A stretch of 64,000 nt of DNA, taken from Episyrphus balteatus. Its lineage: Eukaryota; Arthropoda; Insecta; Diptera; Syrphidae. The notes under the pieces were generated by a model that was given only the letters and a program-made list of their open reading frames with translations, did not search any database and had not been told where the DNA came from. This document shows, piece by piece, positions 1 to 11,425 of the stretch. Positions within the stretch are counted from its first letter, which is position 1; every line of letters begins with the position of its first letter. The position numbers were made by a program, and so were the translations under genes. The DNA lies in contig NC_079135.1 of assembly GCF_945859705.1 (NCBI RefSeq), positions 15,874,501-15,938,500 on the forward strand, in the 5' to 3' direction.

Positions 1-461
1 CTGGATTTTGGGCTTTCTGGATTTTTAATTTCGGGATTCTGTCCGTCTCCCTTCTCTTTCCTTATTCATTATTATAGGGGCACCTTTGCAAAAATTAAAT
101 TGGTAGGAGGAATATTAGGATTGCTTTAGTCTTTCAAAAGAAATTGGGGCGCCTTGTTCTTCAAAGATGAACGAAGATTTTGGACACCATTGTCCTTCCG
201 GAAGCCAAATAAATTAACCCAAAATTGGGGGGCGCCTTCATTCTTCAAAAAGTTTAGGACAAACAATACGAGCGCCGTTGAAAATGTAAAATAGAAAAAA
301 ATTTTGGCGCCTTTGTGAATGTAAAAAAAATAAAACATCGATTGGAAAGACTTCGTTATTTATATAACATTTGTAAAAGTTCGGGGCGCCTGCGGCGCCC
401 CTCAATTCTTGCGCCCCTGGGCAACGGCCCAGGCTGCCCCCCCCCCCTAAAACCGGCTCTG
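1..461. mobile_element. hAT-like DNA transposon, right part only (left end outside window)
   Basis: The segment ends in a C-rich tract followed by CCGGCTCTG. Read on the minus strand the end is CAGAGCCGGTTTTAGG followed by a G-run, the usual layout of a class of hAT termini. Inside are repeated GGGGCGCC blocks (around 150, 230, 270, 305 and 383), including a perfect hairpin GGGGCGCC-TGC-GGCGCCCC at 383-401. The 8 bases after the end (TTGCAAGC, 462-469) would be the target duplication, but its partner lies off the left edge. The minus-strand frame at 126-338 is low-complexity and gives no recognisable transposase, so this is probably non-autonomous or a terminus only. Confidence 0.55.
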
Positions 462-936
462 TTGCAAGCCTTTTAAATTTAAAATAAAGAAGGCCTTTTT
501 AAGACTTATTTGAACCTTTCTAAGGAAATCTTGTATTTTGGCCTACTAAAGACCTATTTCAAGATGTTTCTTGAAAGTATGCAATATTTTTTTTCTAATG
601 TAGGTATTAGAAAAAGAGGTTGTCTGTAAAGCCGGTTTACGGACGATGATTTGACGTGATAACGTCGTCAGAAAACAGGTTGTGTGCTTTTGTTTAAAAT
701 GAGTCAATTGAAGCGTTTACTTTTTTCAAATAATCATAATTTACAACAAAAAGCTAAAAAAAATACTTTTTTTATTTAATCATTATATTAATTTTTATAA
801 AAGCTTACAAAAAAAATTATGCAATTTAAAAGCCAAGTATTTCTTCTTTCATTTTCAAATTTTTATAATGCGCAAAGAGTATAAAAATAATTTATTGAAA
901 ACAATCATTTTCATCAAAAAAAGCAAAAAAAAAACA
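462..936. other. A+T-rich non-coding stretch
   Basis: Homopolymer-rich sequence with no coding signal or recognised repeat. Confidence 0.5.
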
Positions 937-1295
937 TGAATTTTTATCTTCTCACGTCATTCATTCCATTTTTTTCCCTAACAACCTATACAAAATTTTA
1001 AACCATCTGAAAGCTTATTGTCTTAGCTCCAAATATATATATCGATCAGGTCTATGAGACATCTACAAAAAGAGCTAGATTTTTTTGAACTCGATCAAAT
1101 TTCATTAAAAAAAAACATTTATTTTTATGTTCTCACGCTATGGAATCAATTTTTTTGTTTGACAACCTAAAAAAAATATATACCATGTGAAAGCTTATTT
1201 TTTCACCTTTCATATGACGTATCAATCTCATTTCAAAGATACCTACAAGAGAAGTAAGAATTTTTTAAAGTCAACCATGTCGAATTTCCAGACTG
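937..1295. repeat. Two diverged tandem copies of a ~181-bp unit
   Basis: The landmarks TCTCACG (950 and 1131), ACAACCTA (982, 1162) and TGAAAGCTTATT (about 1008 and 1189) recur at a spacing close to 181 bp, so 937-1115 and 1116-1295 are head-to-tail copies. They are clearly diverged. The following bases (1280-1400) contain a less A+T-rich stretch that I could not assign. Confidence 0.6.
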
Positions 1296-3664
1296 AGATT
1301 ACGGTACTTCCCACACTGGTGGCTGTTCAGGGGGCAACAGATCTCCACTGGTGTTTTGAAGTTTTTCGCAAGTTTCTTGATCTCACACTGTGTAGCTTGT
1401 AGTTAGTCTACCGTTATTTGTGATATACCAAATGAAAGGTAATTGTATCAGGATGCTCATAAAAGTTTAATAAAATTTCTATCTGCTCTTGGTCAAAAGT
1501 TATAACCTGTTGAATTCTAAAATTTTATTTTACCCTTAATTTAATGAATTTAAAATGAGAATGAGTATTTAGCTAGTTCCGTGAATCCAGAACTGTTCTT
1601 AGCTTTAAGTGTGTATTCTAACGACTTTATACACAATTTAATTTGTCTAATTAATAAATTTTGTACATTTTCTAAGATTATTACTTATTTATATTGTCTA
1701 GTCGATAGTTCATACATATCAATGCCAAGGTCTTGTTTGTAAATGTAATTTAATCCTCTATAAGAGTAGTAAAGCTCTCCTGAGAATGTTTATATTTGCG
1801 GTAATGATGAATAATTAATTTTTTTTTTTTCCTCGCCAAAGAACTATCATCATCAAACCAAGAAAAAAAAAAAAAAGAATTCCCAAGAAATAAAACTATA
1901 AAAGCTCTTACAAAAAAGAAATCATCAAGGTCGACAACTAGAAAAAAAAGTAACCAACTCCCTTAGGTAAGTAAGTCTAAGTATATAGTAAAACTTTGTA
2001 CTCAAACATTAAATAATTATAGAATAAAAAAACCAAAAAAGAAAAATAATCTCTTGATGGAAACTAAATACAAGTGATTTGCAAGTTCTTTTTTTTTATC
2101 TCAACAAACAAATTTTATAAAAGGACACAAAGTACATTCGCTTATGAAGTGTTTCTCTTTCCTTATAAATATCTTATTATACCTATAAGTCTAGTTCCTC
2201 AGAAATAGAAGAGTGCTAGACAAAAGCAGTTTTTTTTTGTTATTTTATTGAACTCGATATAACCTTAGATTCAATTAGAAAACTTTTTACTTCGAAGGAC
2301 TTTTTGTCGTTTCTCTTCATTTGCTGTGCTCTTGTTTTTTTTTTTTCTTTTGTTTGATGTCCTTCGAGACTGTTTTTAGCTTAATCGATTGATTTTTTTC
2401 TTCTCAAAATTTTTGACATTGAGATCTAACAACACAAAATATACCCAAGAGATGCAAAAAAGGGAAACGAAAATGAGAAGAAACAAAAAAGAGTGAAAAA
2501 GTTCAAAAACTTTAAGTTTTTCTTATTGAATTAAACTATTTTTGTTGAGTTAGATGTGTTCTCTAGGGCTGCTTTGCTTCTACACAGGGAAATGAAGATT
2601 TCCACAAAAAAAAAAAAAAAACTTAAACTCAAATCTAAAAGAAAAAAGACTCTAAATCTTCTCGAAGGTGAAAAAAATGATTCGTTTTTTCTATCTAAGC
2701 TTTTTAAATCTTACATATTTTGAAATGGGTAAATCAACAATATTGACCTTTGTCATTTTAAATCGACCTTTTTAACTTTTTTTTTCTTATGTTCATTTCT
2801 TTTTAGTATTGGGATTTATATAGTGAATAGACGAATTGAGGATTTATACCATAGATTTGATGGAAGCAAAGGAAAACTCTGAGTTCTGAGATGAATGTGA
2901 TTGTTTTGGGAGTTCAATTTAAATTGAAATCAGCATTTTGATGATATAGAAGATTGGTAATTTGAAGGGCTCGATTTTGTCTAGTAGGGATAAAGAAAGT
3001 GATGGAGTAGGAATTATTTCGTTACTATAAGAATTTGGTCTCTAAAAGCCAGTTTTTTTTTTTTAAAGATATTTTCAGACCTCGTTTTGAGAAGTCAATG
3101 TTAAGAGTGAGACAAACCACCTGACAGTTTTAAATACAAAAAAAAAATATTTTTATGAGCCAAGTTCCCTCTGAGCTAGATTTGATTTTAACGATTTTTT
3201 AGTCTTTTTCGGAAGTTTTTTTTATTATTCATTCATTCTATAAATTTTTTAGTTTTCATGATTTGATTTTTTTTTACTTCCGCATATTCTGAATTGTTGT
3301 TATCTGACCCTTTTCCTTTAATTTTTGTTTCATAAAACTAAAATCTTCATGACCTAATTTCTCAAAAACCCAAAATTACTGAATTTGAAAAATTAATTTG
3401 AAATTTTTGTTAAACAAATTGGATTTTTTGGTCGTGGATATCTGAGTCTGACCCTAAATTTTGCCATTTACTGAAAATTTGAAATTTATTAATTATTTTC
3501 TGTTCTTCAAGTTGTTTGTTCGATTTTGAGTTTTTGAATTTATATTTTGAGAAAATCTTATTTTTTTCCCTATAGTTCGCCTATATCTTTGCTAAGCGAA
3601 TTTTATTCAGAAAACTGCAGTCCAAAAACTCCAAATTCTAAAGTCCAAAACCTTACAACTCAAA
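1296..3664. other. A+T-rich non-coding region
   Basis: Long A and T runs (for example near 1820, 1865, 2335, 2605) and no open frame of note. The short frame 1187-1402 includes ordinary-looking residues near its end, but I recognise no family. I see no mobile-element termini. Confidence 0.45.
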
Positions 3665-5065
3665 ATAAAATCTTTTTTTTATAAATAATTAAATACCGTT
3701 TTAAATGATCTTTTACAAAAAACTAAGTATGCCATTTTATTTCTTGTATAAAAAGGAATTTTTAGAAAACTAAGTATGCCATTTTATTTCTTGTATGAAA
3801 AGGAATTTTTAGAAAAAATGTTTCGAAAATCGTTAGAGCCGTTTTTTAAAAAAATAATTTTTTATATATAAAAAAATTTCTAACATTTTTCAAAAAAAAA
3901 GTTGGTATGCCATTTTTAAGAAATAAATAATTTACACATAAAAACGGAATTTCAAAATTTTTTACCAACCCGTTTCCAAAATATTGATTTTTCAAAAAAA
4001 AATTTTGAAATATTTTTAAAAAATTCAAAAATGTGTTTTTTGAAAAATTTAAAACTTTTTAAATAACGATAGTTTAAACGTTTCTGTACAAAAATTTTGG
4101 TCGAAATATGTTTTGTCGTTTAAGAGAAATTCATAAATCAAAAAAACCATTCTATGGCAGCTACCGTTAATAACGGTTCAAAAAATATTTTTTTTATTTC
4201 CAAAGGAAGCTTTTATGTGTTACACTAGGTATACAAAAAAAATTTTAGTCAAAATCGTTAGAGCCGTTTTTGAAAAAAAAAATAACTTTTCTATTTCCGT
4301 TATATGAAAGGTACCGTTAGTTTTGGTCCTAAAAAAATAAATTGCACGACTGGGGTCGCACGTACTTGCTCTTATGCTTAAAGTAACAATAATGTTAAAG
4401 CTTTTTATTCAAGAAACTTAAAATTTCATAAGTAGTATACAAAAATTAAATCTGTTTTTATAATTAATTAAACTCCGTTTTATATTATCTTAAAAAAAAA
4501 AATATGCCATTTTATTTCTTGTATAAAAAGGTATTTTTAGAAAAAAAATTTCGAAAATTGTAGGAGCCGTTTTTTAAAAAAATAATTTTTTATATATAAA
4601 AATTTTTTAACATTTAAAAAAAAAAAAGTTGGTATGCCATTTTGAAGAAATAATTAATTTACACATAAAAGCTAAATTTCAAAATTTTTCATTGATCCGT
4701 TTTCAAAAAATTGATTTTTCGAAAAAAAATTTTGAAATATTTTTAAAAAAACCAAAAATGCGTTTTTTGAAAATTTTCTAAAATTTTATTATTATCTTTA
4801 CTTACACACTTTTGTATACAAATTTTCATTTAAATCGGGTTAATGTTGTACGAGATATTCAGAAACGAAAAAAACCGTTCTATGACAGGTACCGTTAATA
4901 ACGGTACAAAAAATATTTTTTTTATTTCAAAAGTTGGCTCTTATGTGTTGTACTACACACAAAAATTTTAATCAAAATCGTTAGAGCCGTTTTTGAAAAA
5001 AATTAACTTTTCTATTTCCGTTATATGACAGGTACCGTTAGTTTTGGTCATAAAAAAAAATTTCA
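3665..5065 (+). repeat. Dispersed repeat family, two tandem ~0.7-kb body copies
   Basis: The order of landmarks is the same in two head-to-tail copies, about 3665-4350 and 4430-5065: GTATGCCATTTTATTTCTTG, then GAGCCGTTTTTTAAAAAA, then GTTGGTATGCCATTTT, then ACCGTTAATAACGGT, then AATCGTTAGAGCCGTTTTT, then CCGTTATATGA and ACCGTTAGTTTTGGTC. Within the first copy a short block starting ACTAAGTATGCC is duplicated in tandem (about 3722-3815). Related copies lie at 52990-53765 (same strand) and, inverted, at 22465-23110 and 35030-35210. Confidence 0.8.
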
Positions 5066-5150
5066 ATTTCCCCTCTAGGGAATCACCAAAAACTGCTAAC
5101 TACTAAGTTTGAGGAAAATCACTTCACTCGTTTAGGCTGCAGCTCCAGAT

Positions 5151-5183
<33 letters not shown>

Positions 5184-5539
5184 ATTGCCAGACCCACTTT
5201 TTTGGCATTCTCCATCATCGTAATGTCATGTAAAATTGTTATCTCGAGTTCGATTTTTTTTACGAATCCTAAACTTGCCCTATAGTACCTATATCGCAAG
5301 TAAAAATTTCAATTTGTCCTCTAGGGAATCACCCAAAACTGTTAACTACCAAGTTTGAAGGAAATCGCTCCATTAGTTTAGGCGGTAGCTCGAGGTACAC
5401 ACAGACAGACAGACAGACAGAATTGCCGGACCCACTTTTTTGGCATTCTCCATCATCGTAATGTCATGTAAAATTGTTATTTCGAGTTCGATTTACGAAT
5501 CCTAAACTTTCCCTATAGTACCTATATCGCAAGTAAAAA
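5066..5539 (+). repeat. Same family, tail module duplicated (~235 bp x 2) with GACA microsatellite
   Basis: Two direct copies, about 5066-5303 and 5304-5539. Each runs from CTCTAGGGAATCACC, through AAGTTTGA, a (GACA)n tract (5150-5183 and 5401-5420), TTGGCATTCTCCATCATCG and TAATGTCATGTAAAATTGTT, to the terminus CTTGCCCTATAGTACCTATA followed by TCGCAAG. CTTGC and GCAAG can pair, giving a small terminal hairpin. The GTCT/GACA tract recalls the microsatellite-bearing mini-me/INE-1-like elements of flies; that link is only a suggestion. Confidence 0.75.
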
Positions 5540-5845
5540 TTGAAACGAAACCATTTAATGGAAACCATATTCACTTAACTTCTTTTGTCTCTATGACTGT
5601 TCTTCTACGAAAAAAATTTATTCAAATGATGTCAAATTAATCAAACTATAAATCCTCATTCAAAAACTGCAGTTGAATTGAAAAACAAAAAAAACACAAA
5701 AAAGTAGAATCGATTTGATAAAATAATGTCAAAAAATTTGGATCATTTTTAGGAACAACTTTTACATCTTCTTATGAGAGGATAAGTCAAAAACGATGTA
5801 TTTTACTCTTAAACCACTATTTTTGAAAATTATTCATAAAAATGT
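5540..5845. other. A+T-rich spacer
   Basis: No gene or element ends seen. Confidence 0.4.
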
Positions 5846-5929
5846 GGAGCAATCCGGAACAATTTGGGAACAAGGAACAAATTTCAAAAATAATTATTTC
5901 GAAAAAAGTGGAGATAAATTAACGCACTC
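5846..5929. repeat. Diverged solo end related to the foldback element at 23471-26567
   Basis: The run GGAGCAATCCGGAACAATTT, then GGGAACAAGGAACAA, then TTTCAAAAATAATTATTTCG, and a final GCACTC follow the same order as the right end of the foldback (26475-26567: GGAACAATCCGGAACAAATC, GGGAACAACCTGGAACAA, TTTCAAAAATAACAATTTC, CACACTC). It is shorter and more diverged, so it looks like an old isolated terminus of the same family. Confidence 0.6.
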
Positions 5930-8900
5930 TTCAAAATACCTTTTTTTTCTATAAAAAAGATACTATAACATAACTTAGAAGATATTTCGATATTGAAAGC
6001 TGAGTTAAAAAAAAAAAAAAACCATAAATAATGTATGGATGAAATATTGCGTAGGTTATCACAAAACAAATAGATTTAATATCTAAGATGAATGTAAATT
6101 AAAACTTATGCAAAACCAAGTTGTATCTAGGTACAATTTGAAAATGTATTTCCTATTTCATCAATATAATATTTTAAATACACAATTCCAAAAATTCTCT
6201 TACTGGCATTTCAAAAATATGTAGTTACCTATAAAAAATGTTATAAGAGTTCTAAGTTATTCATTCATTCATTAAAGAAGTCTTAGATTTTCTTTATAAC
6301 TCAATATTCAAAATAATACAATATAAATGAATCCAATAATTAAGTTTTAAAATACTAGTACACACTCATGCAAACATGATTTCTATATCTTGCTAGAGTA
6401 AATAATTTCAATTATTTAAATTCTATGCAAATGAAGATAGTTTCAAGAATGTTCATCACGATTTCTGAGAATATTTAAGAAATTTCAAGTATCTGGAATT
6501 AAATTTCTATTTATTTCAAAACATTCTTAAAATAAGTTTTTAATTTTATATTGGATATAATTTGTATATAAAATATTCAAAAATATTATTAAAATTAAAG
6601 TTCAAGGGAATTTTCTCTTCGATTTTTGTTTTTGATTTTTTCTCGAAGGATGATTCAATATTAAATCTTAAAATTAAAATATCGACGCTCTTTGTGAGAG
6701 AGAAATTCTTTTAATTTAAAATATATCATAAGGACTTTTCCGATATCCATAAAAACTCCATGAATTTTATTTAAATTAAATAAATATTTACTGTTTCTTA
6801 ATATTAAATGTGTACCTATACAAAGCATATTTCAAAGGAAAAAGCGGCAGTAGGTAGTATTTACTCTTATTTATGTTTAATGCATTAAATTAAATTAACA
6901 CCTGACCGCTCGGAATTCATTAAATAAATCTTAAATTATATACAATTTTTTGTTTACAAAAATTATACCTTTCACACATAAAAGAAAAGTAAATATTATT
7001 AATATAATTGATCAACAAAATAACTATACACAGAGAAAGGGTATGACATCTCCCTTTTATTTGTATTTATTCTGATTTTCAATTTATTAATAGAATTTTG
7101 GTTTACTTTTTATTGTTATAATAACATATACAAACATTTGTTTGCTCCCTTTTTGTATGCTTGGAAGAATTTTTTCGAATTGAAAATCGAAAATATTATA
7201 GTTTTGTTGTGTGATGATGATGTCCTTCATCAGTTATTAGAGCAAAAAGCGAAACTAGCTATATATAATGGTCCATAATATCGATATTAAGAGTGTGTGT
7301 GTGATAGAGGACATTTTGTCGATTCATTGAACTGTAAATATACCTTTGAATTTTTTGTGAATAAAATGTACAATTCACATTATTATACTGGGGCAAACAG
7401 ATGGACAAAGAATGATGCTATTGAACAACCAAAAAAAAACGAATTTCGAGCACACAATAGCTAGAATATTTTCTTATGTCTGGCAATTTCAATGGAATTT
7501 AGAGTGTCCTTGATGTTTATGTGAGAAATCAAAATAAATATTTGTCCTTTTGACACAGCAGGAAGAAAGTTCTTAGAAAATTAAAAGAAAGTTTTTATAC
7601 ATATTTTTTTAGGTTAGGAAGGTAGGTAAATCAGAGATTGTTTCCGAAAAAAAAAATAAATGTGTGTCCTGCTATTGGCATAGTAACAGTTCAATGAACT
7701 GTAATACAAACATTTTATAGTGTTTCCCAGAATAACACATATGCATTCCTTTTCTAATTTGCCCATTACGATTTATCAAGCAGATTATAAGTTCAATAAG
7801 TTGGAAAATCTAAAACCTTTTAAACAAAAAAAGTTAATTCTGATAATAGTAGAATAGATGAATAGATGAATTCTCTTGATTGATTGATTTTTACCCTATT
7901 ACATAGATTTTATCGCGGGCCTTGAACCGATTCAAAAAAATTCGTAACGAAAAAAAAAAAACAACTATGGTGGTTCGATTAACGTGTATGTATATGGTAT
8001 GACTGAACGAAGCTTGCATGGATAGAGACGAGCGAGAAAAAAAAAATGTGATAAATCGTTTGCAAACATCAGCCACCAGCACCGTTATCTCAGTTTTAAT
8101 TTTGACAAGGTTGTCTTTAAAACGTGTTTACTTTTTTTGTAGGTGTCGTACAGATATGGTTGATGCATATATTTAAATGTTAAATGATAAGCTCTTCAAT
8201 GATATAACATTCATTGTAGGTTATCATGTAAAAATATTAACAATATGATGTGTAAAGAAAAAAAAGTAATTTTTTTTATGAAAAGTGTGTGAATTCAAAA
8301 AATAATTTTTATTCTTTTTACAAAACATATATATGCTTTAGTTATGGTTTAATTCTTTAGAAGAAAAAGGCTTAATCATGGTATAATTTTTTTGCAAAAG
8401 TGCATGGACAAAAATTGACATAATGAGAAATGCTTATTTTCAATTTAATTAATTTTTTTCGCTTGTATATTATTTGTGTGCAGAGTTCATCAATAACGCC
8501 TTTTTAAAAATCAGTTTAGGAAGACACCATCATTAATCTTTTCTTTGTCATAAATAATTTTAAATATTACCTTAAGCCTTAAAGGTTAAATTAAAATTTA
8601 TCTAACCTGACATTTCAAATCTTTCCACTAATCCTCCCTAATTAATATTTAATTCAATTTTTCTTCCTCGTCGCGACGACAAGGGTCGTAGATGTGTGTT
8701 AAGATTGAGTTGAAATAACTAACTCGTCGTAACTCAACATTTACATAAATATCAATTACAACAACATTGACCTTTACCACCGACACAGAAGGAGGATAAA
8801 TTTGTTACATATTTGACGCATTCAAATATTTATGTAAGAGTACTACCTGCAGCTAATACAATTATTTATGGACATTCCTATCAACCTTTTAAGGTATTTT

Positions 8901-9965
8901 TGAAAATAACAAAAAGTAAAAACACGACAAAAAGATAAAGGTGTGAGTGATGTTATATAATGATGACGTTAATGGTGACGAACCAAAATGATGTCAGAAC
9001 CGTGTGTGTAAATGTGTAGGTATATATCGATTATAATCGTGGGTCATATTACCTAATCAATTCCAGTTTTAGAGTCTATTTTTAAAAATACCAGAGGCAA
9101 AAGTTTTCTAACCCTTTTTGATGGCTGTTATTCAGGTGAAAACGTAGATACATATAATGGAAAAATTGATGATCTAGTTCAACATTTTGCCTATACCTTT
9201 TATATCCACCCACATATTTTCTTCTCTCCTTCTTTTACCCGGGAATGTGTCGAGTTCGATGTCGTTGGCTTTCAATTAAGCTGGCAATAACGTTCGCTGA
9301 TGGTTGGTGATTAAAAGTTGCTTCCATTTTGTGTAGTCTTTAGTTCTTTCTTTTTTTTTTTTTTCTTTCGGATAAATCAAATTGAGGTAGTTCGTGACAT
9401 GAAATCGTTATCCGTGTAATATGAGGGATTTTGATGAAAAGACTTTGTTTTTTTTTTGTACCTATCTGTCGAAAGGAAGCCGTAGCGGTATGAAGGTGGT
9501 GTTGGCGGTGAGTGAATGAGTGATAGACGATGAGTCTTTTTTTGTTTGATGGTACTTCTTTACCGGCTTAGGGGTGTTGAATTCAGTCACTTATACCGAA
9601 TCAATTAATTTTAGTTATTTTTGGGGGCTAGAAATCGATTGATAAAAGGGGTGTTGAAACGTATCGAAATTTACATCGATTAGGCTTTAAAGAACATCTA
9701 GGGGGTGATTGCTATTTTAGGCGCGGATTGTATAGAAAATGGATTGGCCAACTTAAAAAAATTACCAAAGATTTTATTTAAATTGGATTACACAAAAATT
9801 TAAGTAAGCTTGCCTTTAGTGTTGCAAGTCTTAGTAACCAGCTAAATGTTCAAGAATTACTGAGGGGTATTCTAAATCTTTCATATCAAAAGAAGAAAAT
9901 ACAAATCTTGACAAGCTACAAAATTGTACTACACATTTTTCATATATTCTTTTATGTACTATAGG
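5930..9965. other. Long non-coding region, mostly unique-looking
   Basis: No supported gene. Minor points: a perfect palindrome CAGTTCAATGAACTG at about 7687-7701; less A+T-rich patches at about 8640-8800 and 9240-9560 that could be conserved non-coding DNA; T-runs near 9350 and 9445. Short frames here are low-complexity. Confidence 0.45.
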
Positions 9966-11071
9966 TACGGTGACCATCCATCCCGGTTTACCCAGGACTG
10001 TCCCGTATTTCTATAGCTTGTCCCGGGTTTTTATTTTAGAAACCCGGAACGTATAAGTGTCCCGTATTTTGCAATCTATCCCGTTTTTGTCCCGTATTTG
10101 CACATTCTCTGATTATTGTATTATTTAATATTTTAAATACTTTGTATGGAGAACAAGAAAACAGTGGTTGGGAAAAAAAAGTTTCCTTAATTTTTCAGAT
10201 AAAAGCAATAGTCTTAAAAACTTTCGTCAATTACCCAGTTTCAGCTTATTTTTGTTAAGTTGTAAAGCTACACCAGAAAAAGGTTTTAATAATGAACAAT
10301 ACGAATAAAGGAACCATCTTCTTTTAAGAGCTTTCAAGGATTTATTAAAATTTAAGGTTTCATAATTTCAAAATCATATAAAATAAAAGCTAAATAACAG
10401 CTATCGCGATTTTGTTTACAAAAACTAGTTTTTAACAGCAGAACCGTTTTTTGATTTCTGACTATTTTGTAACCGACTTAAATGATTTCAACGAAACGTT
10501 TTCCTTGATATCAAAACTAGGAAGAATTAAGAAAATTCATTAAAAAAAATTAATTTTTTTATTGAAAAATCAAAATGGCACTAACATTTTTTTTAAGAAC
10601 ATCATAACAACTTCTTTTTTTAAGCCTTTATATACCATGTATAATGCTCATGGGTAAATATTAAAAAAAAAACTTTTAATTTAGTAACCAGCTCCAATGG
10701 TTTTAATTTTTATTTTTTAAATGAGAAAAATTAAATGGCGTAGGTATTTCATTTGAATGTCAAATTCATGTTTTTATGATTTTAAAAACTATTTCTACAA
10801 TTTTTGACCATTTCTTATAAAATAAGAATAAAATTATTTGTGTATGCATTATTTCATAAAAGGCTTAAATACTCCCAGCAACCTTAACCATGCGATCCAA
10901 TCGAGCATTTTGTTTTTTTTTAGGTAGTTTTGAGTTTTTTTACGTTGTTGATTTTTTGATATTTTTTTCTTGTTATAAATTATCTTATAATTATATACAG
11001 TTTAGTAATATAAGATTTTATAAAACTAATTTTTTGTCCCGGGTTTAGCTGTCAGAAATATGGTCACCGTA
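9966..11071. mobile_element. Non-autonomous hAT-like transposon, 1106 bp, with 8-bp target duplication
   Basis: The ends are inverted repeats: TACGGTGACCAT at the left and its exact complement ATGGTCACCGTA at the right. The repeat continues imperfectly through a CCCGGTTTA / TAAACCCGG block. The element is bracketed by the direct 8-bp duplication ACTATAGG (9958-9965 and 11072-11079). An 8-bp duplication is the hAT hallmark. The left subterminal region repeats TCCCGTATTT/TCCCGGTTT several times (9978-10098), which may be transposase-binding sites. There is no transposase frame. Confidence 0.85.
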
Positions 11072-11079
11072 ACTATAGG

Positions 11080-11425
11080 GTAGGTTTGAAATTCGAACAA
11101 ATAACAAGAAAACCTTCCTTTTAATAAAACTACACTTCTCTAAAAGATTTTTGTATGCTGACTCAGAGTCCGAAGTAAGAATTGGCCCAGCACGTTAAGT
11201 TTTTTTTAGATATTCCCGTTAGAAAATCTCAAAAAACCCATTTTGTTTGTTGTTTTTGACGCAATATTTTGGCATTAGGTAATCTTTTTCAACTTAAATT
11301 GTTACGGTTTATGAAAGAACTTGTTTTTTTTTATTCAAATTCAGTTTCAATCTTCTCAATATCTGTTTTCTTCTCCTAGATATCTACATTTAACTAAGGT
11401 TGGGCATATCTTTACCATAAAGAAA
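11080..11425. other. Non-coding; contains one diverged satellite-like monomer
   Basis: About 11157-11235 (GAGTCCGAAGTAAGAATTGG, CAGCACGTTAAG, then AATCTCAAAAAA) resembles the units at 36806-37118 (GAATCCGAAGTCCGTTTTG, CATCACGTAACC, CTCAAAAAA). It is a single diverged copy. The rest shows nothing. Confidence 0.4.

Noticed and set aside
5150..5183. GACA repeats as a possible CRISPR-like array
   Set aside because: Simple tetranucleotide microsatellite inside a dispersed repeat, in a eukaryotic context.
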